Shown here: positions 45,872 through 59,000 of the stretch, piece after piece
How the letters are laid out: every line of letters begins with the position of its first letter
Position numbering within the stretch: position 1 is the first letter of the stretch
Origin: Leishmania mexicana MHOM/GT/2001/U1103
Lineage: Eukaryota > Euglenozoa > Kinetoplastea > Trypanosomatida > Trypanosomatidae
Reading direction: 5' to 3'
Assembly: GCF_000234665.1 (NCBI RefSeq)
Contig: NC_018329.1
Span: forward strand, 370,489 to 434,488
Length of the DNA stretch: 64,000 nt
Translations under genes and position numbers: made by a program
Notes under the pieces: generated by a model
Seen by the model: only the letters and a program-made list of their open reading frames with translations
What the model was told of the DNA's origin: nothing
The model's database searches: none

Positions 45872-45909
45872 CCGAACGTGTGGCCAAGCGAAGCGATGCG
45901 CCCGGGGGA

Positions 45910-45953
45910 GGGGCGGGGCGGGGCGGGGCGGGGCGGGGCGGGGCGGGGCGGGC
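45910..45953. repeat. (GGGGC)8 pentanucleotide repeat
   Basis: Eight perfect GGGGC units (45910-45949) plus a partial ninth. The array is on the strand opposite the DnaJ coding strand, about 125-165 bases before the DnaJ start. Eight four-G runs with single-base loops make it an exceptionally strong G-quadruplex candidate in the template strand. Confidence 0.97.
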
Positions 45954-46271
45954 GACGATTCTCCGCCAAGCTACCTCAGTGTCCCTGTTCCTGTCGTACT
46001 TCCATGCAAGGCCCTGAGCACGTTACAAGTGGATGAGTGCGTCCGCTTGGGAGGGGAGGGGGAGAGAGAACGAATATGTATGTGCTCTTGAGGGACACCT
46101 ACGTGCACCCCACACCCCCACGATGGCCGCCGTGTCCGAGTGTGCAAGGTATGCGCGCAGAAGGGCAGCGGGAGAGAGGGGGAAAGGGGGGTGTCACAGA
46201 AGACGCAGTCACAGTGGATAGTGAGAAGAGGGGGTGCGAGGGGTGCGCCAAGCTGTCTGTGCGCGTGTTTG

Positions 46272-46299
46272 CGTGTGTGTGTGTGTGTGTGTGTGTGTG
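46272..46299. repeat. (GT)14 microsatellite
   Basis: Uninterrupted GT run in the 3' UTR region of the giant minus-strand gene. Confidence 0.95.
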
Positions 46300-47077
46300 C
46301 TCAGAACCTGTTGGGTGATGAGGCGATTCGTCGAGGTCCCACGCGTTCGATGGGAGATAGAGAGACGTGCGCACGCGCGCACACACACAGGGAAAACGAT
46401 ACGGCGACGTGGCCAAAGGAGAGGAGACAAGAGAAGAACACGAAGGCGTGTGCAGGGATGCGTGCGTGTTGCATGTGCTTGGCAAGGAATGGAATGCAAC
46501 GAGTGCGCCGTTGTCCGCTGCGGCGGGCAAGAGGAAGGGGAGAAGAGGAGCACCCGAGGAAGTGAGAACGAGGAAACTCTGAGTGACGGAGTGGGCTGAT
46601 GGCTGGTGGCACCAGCTGCACAGGTACGCTGGCGCACCTATCCTCAGTCTTTGGCCACCCTGGTGGCCCCTCCCCACCTCCACTCCCGGCTACCTTTTCT
46701 TCTTGGTCACAGACGATGCTACCGCACATGCGTTGTCGGCCGTTGCCTCTGCGCGCGTGTCGGTATCAACGCCTCACGCTCGCTGTCGCTCGTTTGCGGA
46801 CCTGTTGCGGTTCTCTGTTTACCTCTTCGGTCTCTCTCATGGGGGCTGGCTGAGCGTACCCTGCCGTTGCCTCTCAGGGCGGGGAAGGGAGGAACAGCAC
46901 GCACGCACTTGGGTAACACAGCGAGAGGTAACACACACATACACTTATACAGATAGATGTACACACATGCGAAGAGAGGGCATACCGGAGTGGTGGGGAG
47001 GTGGGGGAGAGACAGGCAGGGGCATAATAGCTCACGTCCCAGCCACACGACTCCTCAGCTCACTGCCTCGCACCGCG

Positions 47078-50000
47078 TCAATGTGTGCGCGTACGTACCT
47101 GTGAAGGAGGTGCAGAGTATGCGGGCAGAGACGGCAGCTGCTGCTGGCGCTCACAGACGCACGCCACCAACACAGACGCCACGTCAGACGCCGGGTGCGC
47201 GAACCACGGTTCGACGCGCTCGCAGAAGGCGCGGTACGCGTCTGCTGCGGAAGCCTCCGTGGCGAAAGGCCACTGATCGTGCGATGTCGCCGGCACCTTG
47301 TGCAGCGCCGGCGCAGTCATGCCACCTGCGACGCAAAGTATTATGGACGCAAATCCGGGCTCAGGCGGCACTGCCGCCCCATCATCGAGGGGCTCTTCAT
47401 CGCCGCATACGGCGGCAGCCACCTCCACTGCGGAGTAGGCGTGCAGCTGCGACAAGAAGCGGCCGGCAAGCGGGGTGATGAGCTCCACGGGCAGCTGCAC
47501 TCGCCGCCATGCGCTGTGCATCGACACATCCTCGACGGCGCCGCTGCTGCCGTGTTGGAGGCGGACACCCTGCATGGGCGTCCACATCCACAGAAGCTGC
47601 GCTGGCGGCACCAGGACGGTGCGACAAGACGGTGTTGTGGTCGCCCCTCCAAAGACGAAGTAGCTGCGGGGCTGCCGCGCGCCGCCGGTGCCGGGAACCG
47701 GGGCCACGCAATGGCCGTAGCGCGCCACGGGCCACTCGCCTTGCACGTCGCCCGTGTTGGGCTCGTACTGCGCAGACCATGTCCCCTGCACAGTGTCGTA
47801 GACGTGCACAGCCGACGTCGCGACAGGCTCGTCGTCGTCTGTCCCGGTAGGTGCCATTAACCCTCCAAACACAGCCACATATCGATCTCCGCAGGTCACC
47901 GCCACGTGGCAGGCCAGTCGGGGCGGCGCCGCAAGCCGGCGCCTTGTCGCACCTGCCGCGTCCCTGGAGTCTTCCGCCTGCGAAGATGGCGAGGGTGTAT
48001 CGACCGGCGGCGCTGGAAAGCCGTCGTTCAGGCACTGAACGGACTGCACCACCTCACACCAGCGCAGGGAGGCCGAGGACGGTGCGTCGCCTGCTTTGCA
48101 CCGCGCGCTGGGTGCCGAGGTGCTCGCGCGACGGGATGAGCACTCCATCAGAGGTGCGGGAGAGAGGCGGTCGCCCGTGGCATCGTTGTCGCTGCCGTGG
48201 GTGACGGCTTGACGCACTTCGCGCCGTCGGCGCTCCACAAGCCGCGCTGTGCCCACTAGCGCTGCGAGCGTCGAGGGCAGTGTCGTCGCCCCTGGTGGAG
48301 ACATCCAGCCGCCAAGCAGCCAAATCCGTCTCCCCACCAGCGTCGCGCTGTGAAACAGCCGTGAGCCAGCGTTCATACTGGGAGAGGCAGCGGAGAACGG
48401 CCCGGTGACGGAGGCATGCGCCTCGCAGCGCCACCCCGGCCTTGTCCCCTGCCCATCCTGCGCAGCCGCTGCGCAACTCAGGAAGTGAGACCCGTAGAGG
48501 GCGTAATCGAGCTGGCAAGAGGCTGTGCACGAGTCGAGTCCCGGTGGGGGTGGAGGTGGTGAGGGTTGTGCGGCCACCCCCGCGGCGCGCGGCGGCACAA
48601 GGGGCTGGCGGCACCGGCGGCCCGGACTCGTGTGATGAGCGGCGGATCGCAAGAGTGGTGGGGCTGGCTCAACAGCTCCGCGGTCAGAGTTTCCTCCACC
48701 TGCACTGCCCTGCACTTTCGAGGCGTGGCAGGTGCCGTGGCGAGTGTGTTGTGCGCAGCGACGGCGCAGGCCACCGCTAACCCACGTGCACGCCGATCCG
48801 TTTGTGGCCATGTAAGACACAGATGCGCTACCTAAAAGACCCGCCAACGACGCGAGAAGGCTCATGCTCTGCGAGCGAGCTCCCTCGTCCTCAGAGCACC
48901 AGTCCAGTCGGAGGCGCTGAACATTCTGCAAGATGGCGCGGCCGGCGTGAAGGTGTGACGCCAACGAGGGTATGTGCGAGAGGTTACATGTGGCGCCACC
49001 ACCGCTGCTGCGCAGCGGTGGTCCGTTGGAGAGAAGTGTCCACACGGGAACTCGAACTTCACCGGTCTGTTCGTCGACAAGCCACACCTGCACTTCGACA
49101 GACACGGCAGCGTCGCTCGTGCCGCTGCTGAACCCACCCCCGCTGCAACGTTGACTGGGGCACGGCACGGCATCCGTGACGTCGTGAGTACTCGCTCGCC
49201 GCACCACTCGCCTTCGCAGCGTCGTCCACAGCGTCTGAGAAAGGCGTGTGGGACCGCCCTTGTTGTTGCCGCCGCCGGACAATGCGGCAACGCGCCTTGC
49301 TGATGACGAAGGAACGCCATCCAGCACGGCAAACGTGTCCACGCGGATCACTATGGGCGGAACGCGCAGAAGCTGATACGGCTTCCGAGACACCCACATC
49401 TGCGAAAACTGGCGCAGCGTCATGCGTGGCTCTCCTGCAGCGATGCTGCAAGCGCCCTTGTTGAGCTCATTTCCCTGTTCATGAAGAAGATAATCGGCTG
49501 TTGCCAATGTGGCAAGCACCTCCTCCGTGCGCTGGAGGACAGACAAGCTGCGACGGCGCTGCTCGGCTTGCGCGGCCCGGGAAGCCTGCAATGCGGCTAC
49601 CTGAGCCATGCTCGGCGCCGTAAAGATCAGCAGATCAAACGAAAACGCCAAAAGGGGATGTGGCTCACCCTGCACCCCTTCTCCTGCGGCGACAGCCCGG
49701 GTGGGCGCGTCACATCCACTGCGAGGCAGCGCAGCCTCAGCGGACACAGGCAGCCGCACCGAGAGAGGCGCGTAAAGCCGCCACCCACTCTCCACTCGGC
49801 CCTCTGCAGCGTCCCACACCACTTCCTTCGAGCTCGAGGAGCCAAGGCGAAGCTGTCCACGTCCGACCACGGTACCCGCGACGACACCGCCGCCACTCCC
49901 GGGCAGTCGCCCCTGGGAGTTTGCAACAGCGTCGTCGCCCTCCTCCGTCTTCTCGTCTGCCAACACCAAAACTATCTCTACCAAGGTAGTCGTCGTCGTC

Positions 50001-53000
50001 TCCGTGGCATGGGCAGCAGGCGCTGCGGCGGACGTCTGTGCCACACTGTAGCCCTCCATCGCCTCCTCCAGGCTTGGTGGGTGCCAACAGAAAAAGGATG
50101 ACGTCGGCAGCAGAGGAACGACCTCCGTTACCGACGGCGGGGCGGCTGAGGCAGCGGTGGCGATGCGCTGGCGGGCCTCGTCGCCTCTATCCTGAGGCGA
50201 CTCCGCTGCCCTGCCCGCGGATGGCAAAACGGTCACCGGCACAGGGGCCGCCACTGGTGCTGTCGGTGCTGGCGTGGGCTGCGGAGCTGCGGAGGAGGAG
50301 GAGGAGGAGGAGGAGGCTGTCGGTGCAAAAGGAGCAACCGTGCCGCCCACCCATGCCGCTTCGGCGATTAGCGGCGCGCCGCCGCACGGCGCCGATGCCA
50401 GACGCGTGTGCCACTGCGCTACGTTGCGAGAATGGATCACAGCACCGTCCACGGCTCTCTCCGTGGTGACACGAACACGCATCACCAGCGACAAGCGACT
50501 CAACCACGCCGCTGCGGCACTCGCGCTATTTCGACAGTGTGGCCCCGTCATGGTCGCAGTCGCCTCCGTTCCGTCCAAGCTCGTGTAGGCGAGCTGCACG
50601 TGATCGAGCTGTGCGCAGCAGACGGCGTCGGCGAGAACACGTGGTGCTGTGATGCACGACGGCGCCACCATCGAAAGGCTCCTCGGCAATAGCAGTGCAG
50701 GCCCGTGGTAGCTGTAGGCGCACTTGAAGCGCACGCGAGCGTCACCGTGGGTGCCACCCATGATTGGCGTGACAGGCGCCAGCGGCATCCACTGCGTGGG
50801 GTACAGAGCAGCCGCCCCCAGCAGTGCGTCCCGTTCCTCCGTTGTGTACACATCGCTAAGCCAGCGCCCCAGTACCTGGACGAGGTACAAGGCGCATTCG
50901 TGGAGGAGGCCGGCGAGCTGCGTGGTACCAAGGTTGTAGACCAGCTGGGTTGTGTTCTCCGCGGTGCTGTGGTTGTTGTCGATGCTGTTCCTGGCCGAGA
51001 ACGAGGAAGCAGGCGCACGACCAAGGAGCTGCCACACAGTGAGCCCCGCAGCGGGGGCTCCGCCGACTGTCGGCGCTGCTCCTTTCCCTTCTCTGTGCAC
51101 TGCGGCGGCGGCGGCGGCCTGGCCAATCATGTCAGACACAGCCATACTCCACGACAGCGGGGTGAAGGTGCCGGTGTACCGATGACGCCGTGGCCCAGAC
51201 CTGCTGCTGACGGGGGCAACAGATCGTGCGCTGCATGCGCCACCCTTCACTGTGGCAGGGTAGCAAGAGGTCGGTGCGGTCTCCGTGTCCAGACGCGCAC
51301 CGCGATCCATGCGAGTCACAGTGGCGCGGGCAACACCCATCACGAGTCCACCCTTGCTGCGCACACGACGTCGATAATGATGCCCCGTGCCATCGCTGTC
51401 CTGCGTCGGTTGCCCCTCCGCATGCGCGCCAGCCGCGCTGCTTGGCGCTCCCATGGGTAGCACAAGCTGGGCGAGGAGGGACGTGCACTGGGCAATATCG
51501 TACACCTCGTCCTCCGTGTCAGCGTCCGTTTCGACTCCGGTGGAGCACCACGACGGCAACTCGACCCCCGCCACCTCAACCCCAACAATAGTGCAACGCC
51601 AGTGCCGCAGCTCCGCCTGCGCCGCCCGCATCTTCTCCACGCCGTCCTGGGCCGCAAAAAAATCGGTCCATGTCGCGTACGCCTCCAGCTGCCGCATCCC
51701 CATCCCACCACCGCTCGCGTCGTCGTCCTCGTCTGTGTGATCGGCCATGCGTGCAAGCGAGCCGAAGACGGCTTTTGCGCGATGGGCCCCGTCTCCAGCG
51801 TCGCGGTCGGCGCGGCGGCGAGCGCACTTCGCGGAGGCCAGCACCACACCGGCAGCACAGGCACTGGTTCGCAGCACACCGAGCACGTCCAACGACCACG
51901 TCACCTCCATCGTTGCTGTCGGGGCCATCCGAGGCGACAGCGGCCCAGCCTCCCGCCCCTTCTCACTCCTCTCACAGGTGGCTGAGCCCGTCGTCCCAGC
52001 AGACGCCGGCGCCTGGACAAGGCGCATCACCAACGTTGACAGCCACTGCGAGGGGGACATGCTAAGCGGAGACTCACCGCCAGCCGCGGCCGCCGTCGTG
52101 TCTGCGCTGCTGCCGATGCCGCTCCGCTCGCCATAGCTTCGAGCACTACGAAAGATGTCGGATGCGCACAAGGGGTCGGAGACGTAGTACGCCGTGGTCG
52201 CCGTCTCATCGACGCCGGCACCGCAACGGCGACCTCGCACAGACACCTCGATGCGGAACTCCTCCTCTTTTATGGCCGCCACCCCGTCGTCGCTGCCACT
52301 GCCGGCATCGTCATCAGCCTTGCCGTCGCCGGCTGCCGCGACCACTGGATCAGGCTGCGCCAGGGGCAGCACCACGCGCAGCAATGCGCCTCGTACCTCC
52401 TGCAAGCGCGCCTTCTGCGCACTGTGGTGGGCATCTGCCCCTGGTGGCGCTGCAGTCGCACACGGCGCTACCATTGTCGAGCGTGACAACTCCAGTGTTG
52501 GCAACCACGTGGCGGTGAGTTGCGCAGAGGCGAGGGGAGAAGAGCCTGGGGCGGCCTGTGGTAGGTCCTCGGTAGAGCACCGCTCCTGCAGCAGCGATGT
52601 CGCCCTGCCGGCATCCAGAACTACAATGGACGCCTCAGGGCGGTCGACGGCTCCGCTGCTGTTCTCGGGCCCTGGTAGTTGGTGAACACGGAGAGCAGCG
52701 CCGCGGTCGCGTCGACCTCGTGCGGCGACAACGCAGCATGAGATCGTGTCTACTTGCCCCAACTCTAGTGTAGCGAGTGCGGCGCCGCCGCACCGGAAGG
52801 TCAGGGCCCTCATCGCAACGCCGCCACCACTTCCGACCGCACCAGGGACGACGACGCCTTTGGCTGAGCTCGTCGAGGCATGAGAACGCACATGAGGCGT
52901 TGGCGGCGACGATGACGACCCGTCAACCTTGAGAGGACCTGAGGCATTGCACGCCACCGGTGCGTTGACGCCAGCATGCGGGGGCAACCGCGGCGGCTGC

Positions 53001-56000
53001 TTCGCGAGTGCGAGTGGTGCAATGGGCATCCCCGCGCCCGTCGCTTGCAACCTCCGCTGCTGCAGAAGCTGCGCAGCACACCTCGCTAGAGAGCTACTCG
53101 TATAGAGGCCCAGAAGCACCTCGTAGCCAGGGCTGCAGCGACCGCTGCCGCCGGCAGAGGCACCCCCGCAGGTCAGCCACATAAGTGCATCTTCGCCCGA
53201 GTCCTGCGCCTGGCGATGCCCCGTCTCAAAGCACAGCTCATCCGCAACTGTCCACACATGCACGGCGAGCCGCGTCGTCATGCAGGCATCTCGCGTCGGC
53301 AACTTCGATCGGAGCGGCGACGGCTGTGCCACCCCCCAAGCCTCTCCGCCAACAAGGAGATGAGCGCAGGACAACGGGGTCACCTCCAGAAGCTCGACAC
53401 GCCTGATTGTCGCCCCCACCGGGCCGATTCGCGGCAGCTGCATGGCTGCTCCCGACCAGTACACCGGCGCGCTGTACCCTAGGCGGTGACATGCATGCGG
53501 CGTCTGCGCGCTTTTTCCGCCATGGCCATTGGCGGTCGAGGACGACCTCAAGCGCAGAGGCATGTCGACCGCGTGCTCCGTCTCCGGGTACGCTGTGGCC
53601 TCGAAGCAGTAGACCCAGCGCAGAAACAGCTGCCGAGGCGGCGTCGCAGCACCGTCGCCGCCTGCCGTCAGTTTCAAACAGATGCAGGTAAGCCATGTGT
53701 CGCCGCGCGCGGGGTGCGCCACCCACGTCGCCGTTACGTCTGCCTCACCCCCGGACGGGGTCACCGGGCGGATGTGCGGAGTGGGCATCTCACTTACCGT
53801 GCAAGGCTGAAGATCAACACGCATCAACAGCGGCGAAGTGACCGTCGACACGGGCGGGTGCCACGCGCCATCATGCCACAGCGTGCGTGCGGAGCGCAGG
53901 GGTAGCACCACCTGACCAGCAGCTACGGTAACGCCGTTGGACGCCTGACACAGCTCCAGGTGCACGGTTGCCGTCGCGCTGTTTGTGATATGTGCGGTGT
54001 TCGTATCACGCGACACGCACAGCAGTGGCGCACATGTCGAAGATGACGATGTTGTTGCCCTGGACCTTTGGCGCACGAGCTCCGCCGCTGTGGGAAGCGC
54101 GAAAGGGTTGGATGTGTGTGTCGACGAAGGTCCAGCGCCTGGCTCGCCCCACGCAGACGTCAGCCGCACCACCCCCGCTGTGGAAGGAGTCACATGATTG
54201 GCGAGCACGCCGTCACGCTGCTGACTTTGCCCCTGCCGCAGCTGATGTCGAATCTGGCGTATTTCCTTTAGTTGTTGGCGCAGTCTCCGTGGCAGCCTGC
54301 CACGCCTCTCGCACAGCAGTGCTGCCCGTTCACGCAGCCGCACGTACGTCTCTTCCGCGCGGTAGGTTAGCGGCACATCCCCAACGGCGAAACCGCTGCA
54401 GCGCTGAACACTGAGGGTCATGCGCGAGGTGAAGAAGACCGAGGCTGCATCGCGCATCAGCAGGTCGGCAGCGGTGATGTCCACCTGGAGCCAGAGGCGG
54501 CCGAGCCAGCGGCCGTGCACGAGGCTCTCCACCTCCAGCACAACATCACGCGTGCAATTCGCCGTCTGCGCTGCTGAGATGAGGCGACTGTCATCACAAG
54601 TTCGTCGCGCGCCTTTCACTTGATCCAACAGGTTCAATGCGTACGCTGCCTTGCCCACCACGTTCACCTGATCCCCGTGCCACAATCGCCAGCGCGCGTC
54701 CACGCTTTGTGAGTCTGCGTCCTGCTGCTCAGCTTCACTCGAGGGGCTCCTCGGCTGCAGCCATGCCTCTTCCACGCGCGTCGAGCGCAATGCAGCGACG
54801 GGCACGCTGACGTAGAAGACGAGCTGCGATACAGGTGCGGCAATGCACACATCAACGCTCCACATGTACCGCTCCAGCGGCGGCGGGAATGGTTGCGTTT
54901 CGTCCAGGCGTGCCATGGGCAACGGGGGCGTTGAGCTGGCGTGAATCGGTGGAGACGCGGCAGTGGGTCTGAGGGGCAGCAGACATGGCAGTAGCTGGTG
55001 CACGGCCGACGCTTCGGTGCCCGCGCCACCTCTCCGATCTGTGGGTGCGGCTGCAGCGTCTGTGACGTCCGCCGTCATCACCGTCACCGTCGCGGGAGGA
55101 AGCGCGCGAAGATGGCGCTGCACCGCCCCACGAGCAAGGCTGACGTCGACCCCACATAGCTCGATACGCGTGACAGCGACGTGCGCCAGCGCTGGCGTGC
55201 GCGGCAGCAGGGGTGCAGCAGCGGCCCCCGTGGTTTGGGTACGTCCGTCACCCTCGATGACCTCCTCCTTTGCCGCGGAAGAGCTGACCAGTGAAGAGGA
55301 GAACGACCATGACGGCATCTGCTCGCCGCATCGTGCCACGTCGTCTCCCATCGCCTTGCCGCTGTCGACTGTAAGGTCCCGCACCTTCGGTGAGGTGCAC
55401 AATACTGACGACGCTGGTGGGGACACTGGCAGAGACTCCGTCACGCGTGCGCGCCAGCGGAGTAACGGTGGCACCGTTTCTACGCCGCCCTTTGCATCCG
55501 CGCCAGCGGCGTCCGCACACGGTGGCCCACCGCCACTCCTGCGGCTAACAGATGGTAGGAGCGACGTGAGGCCAAACTGCACCGATGGAGAAGCCGCCAT
55601 GGGCGTTCGGCCAGTGCCGACACACACGTCAGACGTCCTCTTCTCGGGGGAGTCCTTGTCACCCCGCCACTGCGGAACAAGAAAGAGAGCGAACGTCAGG
55701 CTGAAGCGCGCCGCAAGCCCCAGGTCCCCGAGTACGCGGTCGATGTCCTGCGCAGACGGCAATACCAAGCACAGCGGGGGCAGAGCCGCACAAGATAGGA
55801 GGCGCTCCTCCGACGCATATGCCGCGGCCCCATCCGCACCAGCAGCACCGGGAGCAGCGGGAGAACTGCTCTCCGCGAAGACGCCCTCTCCACTGTCGAT
55901 CCACACGTTGAGGGGGACCGTGCCCGCTGTTGGCGTTGCGGAAGCGGCTGCTGCAGGAGACAAGCTCGCAGCCGCGCCCATCTCGGCTTCCAGTGGCACG

Positions 56001-59000
56001 CGCCGCGGCGACGAGGATGCGATGCCGCGCCACGCCGCGCTCCACTCGGCAGGCCACCGTAGCTGCACCTCCAACCGAAATCGAATCGGCGCCGAGGCGG
56101 CGTCATCGTTCTCGCCGTCCACCAACACCTCCTGCGGAGATGCAGTCGTTCCTCGTTGCAGTGCCGCCCACATTCGCCGCTGACGCGCGCTGCACTGCAC
56201 GAACAGCTGGTCCAACGTCCAATAGACGCACCGGCGGTGCCGGGGCTGGGTTGTGCACAGCACACGGGAGAGCACTCGTGACGCCTGCTCGGCGGTGACC
56301 GTGTCCTGCACCCTTCGTTCACTACCGGGTAGCCTCAAGAAGCCTGCATGCTGCTGAGCGCCAGCGCAACTTTGCCTTAACGAATTCCGGTGTATTTGCG
56401 TTGCTGCAGACAGTGCTGGGAGAACTGTGTAAGTGCAGGAGGCATCGCCGCCGCCGCAGAACTCTCGCACAAGACGCTGCAGTGACATCGGTGAGAAGGT
56501 CGAGCGCGGAGGGGCAGTGACAACAGACAAGTCCACAACCCGCCATTGAACGAGAAGCTCAGCCACCACACTCTCGCCTTCGCCGTCGTAGCCAACACCG
56601 TGTTCATCGTGAAGACGGCGGCGCACCACGAGCGGCACCCACTGGGCACCCTCTGGCGTCGCTTCATCGCCGCCAGGGTCGAAGTACATGGTGCTGGTGG
56701 CCATTACTCCTGAAGCGGCCACGCGCGCCTGCACACGCAGTTGAAGTGAGCCGCCATCGCCGGTGTCGCGCCGTGGAAGAGGAAACACGGCGACGCGGCT
56801 CGAGCCACTTGCCTCACGCGAATCATCCCGGCCAATGTCAGCGTCAGGCGCGCGCACCCATAGCTGATGGGCCTCGAAGCCCAGAAGCACATCCGCATCA
56901 CCGCTGGCGTTGTCCAAGAGAACGCCTGTCGCCGCAGCAGTGTCCGCAGCGTTGTCGACAGCTGCAAGAGCTGTCCATGCTGAGCTGCGATGTGTGGACG
57001 CGGCGTCAGACGGCGGCGTGAGCGGCGCCTCCGACACCGGTGTGCATGACACGGACGGCGGAGGGGATGAGAGGGGAGAGAGGGTATGACGAGCAGCAGC
57101 ACGCACAGGAAAGCGTCGATGTAATGACCCGACGCGCACCAGCAGGGCACGCGGCCCAGCAGCACTGGGTTCCGTCCCGCGAGTCGTGGCGGCGTCAGCC
57201 GCGCGCCTCTGCATATTGTGTGCGTACCGGACCGCAACGAAGCCGACGTGCTTCACCACGATCGCTGCGCGCGGCGCGGCCATCATCACCAACGAGTCCA
57301 GCGCATCGCCAGGAAGCCGAGTTGATTGCGGCGGAGCTGTCGCGGCAATGCCGCCGTGTACCCACTCCACTGTTGAGGGCGGGGGTGACAGCGAGAGTGC
57401 ACCGCAATGTTCACCGGTGCCACTGCCACTGCTAATGCTGCTCAGAGCCATGTCTTCAGTAGCAGTACAGCGCGGCACCTCAGCGGCCAGAGGAGACGCG
57501 GTGTAACTTTGGAAGAGTGGCAGCCACAGCACTCCCGAGGTACTCGTAAAGGCGTCCAGCCCCGGCAATCGAACGGCTCCCCACACGCGCTCCTTCACCT
57601 CCGTCGCCGCTGCGGCTGTGTCGCCCGCTGCGCCCGCGCCCCTGGACAACGACGGAGGTGTCATCACCCACACAGAGAGGGATGGCGGTGCGTCGTCGAC
57701 CCAGCCAAATCGACGTGGTGGCCACTGCACCTCCACTGTCGGATGGCCAGATGCTCCAACGCCCGGCACGGCCCTGCGCGCTGCACCCTTCTCGCCACCC
57801 CCTGCTGCGGCGGTCGCTTGTGGCGGCTGCAGCGGCGTCTTCACCGCCCACGAAGCCTGCGAGGTTGGCAGCTGATACTGCTGCTGGTAACCACCCATGT
57901 CGTTCCAGGTGCCCGCCGCATTCGCGGCCCTATTGTGTACCGGAGACAAGGCGTACGCCACACGAGAGGCGTCGGGTGGTGGGGCGTCTCCAGGGCACAT
58001 CCAGCACCTCGCCGCAGTGATTGCCGCTGACTCGTCGGACGGGGTCTCTGTCGGGGAGCCGACGCACGTGGTGCCGCTCACTGCAATCTGCACAGTTGCG
58101 GTGGCGTGCACGGCGTCGATGCACGGTCCATCTGTGTGGTCGAAGCAAATCATGTCGCACACCTCGACATGCACTACTGCTGGCGTGCCAACATCTGGCC
58201 ACACCCAAGTAGAGGCCGGCACCGCAGCAGGGGACGGTCGCAACGGACGACGGACGTCTCCGCACGGCCCCTCAACGCAGGACGACGACCCGGGCAGCGG
58301 CCGTGGCATCGCGGGGGGCACCTTACCCCAGTCATCGCACAACAGCCGAGGAACAGACATAAGACGCCACGTCAGCACGCCTCCCTCCAAATGCTGCGGC
58401 AGACCAGTGCTGTGCACCGGCGCCACGCGTAAGTCCGCCTCATGTGGGGTGAAGAAGCTGCGGAGAGCCGTCGGCAGCGGCGCCAGCCCCATCGCCGCCC
58501 CGCCCTCCTCTTCGCCGTCGCTCAGGCATGCAAGCCCTGCCTCACCTGCCGTGGTGAGATGAGCATTCAGCGCCTCCTCAAACCCGCCCTGGCCTGTCCC
58601 TGCAACCAACCCTCGCATCCCAGCAGCCTCCTCGTGCACAGGGAAGCGCCACTCGCCTCGACCGATGAAACGAAACGGCGCAACCAAGCCGCCGCCCGCT
58701 GCGCTGCCAGTACCGCTGCGGGGGTACCACCATACCTGCACCTCGATGAGCGGGCTCGCCGGGAGGCACAGCGTCGCCTCTGCTGGAGCCGCCGCGCTTG
58801 GTGGCGGAGCAGCGTCATCCGATGGTGCACCGGAGAGCACCAAGCCGTAGAGCGCAGTCGCGTCGCGCGTCTGGCGTGAGTGCACGCGTGATGGCCGTCC
58901 TCCGCAAACAGTGCTCGTCGACGGCCCTACCAACTCGCGCAACGGGACCAACAAGCACTGCGCAAGTAGGCGCATCTCACCTTGTGCGGTAGGGTAACGC

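Larger units (their letters stand above)
45787..47077 (-). other. Intergenic spacer with (GGGGC)8 and GT repeats
   Basis: 3' UTR of the giant gene and 5' UTR of the DnaJ gene on the minus strand. It holds the GGGGC pentamer array at 45910-45953 and (GT)14 at 46272-46299. No gene seen. Confidence 0.55.

Noticed and set aside
45787..45969. N-terminal extension of the DnaJ frame to 45969
   Set aside because: It starts at a non-ATG codon and translates the (GGGGC)n array. It would bury the signal peptide that begins at the ATG at 45786.
54963..56183. 406-codon plus-strand frame inside the giant gene, and many similar ones between 47 and 64 kb
   Set aside because: Shadows of the minus-strand giant frame in GC-rich coding DNA. 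They have R/S/A-biased products without domains and run against the unit direction.
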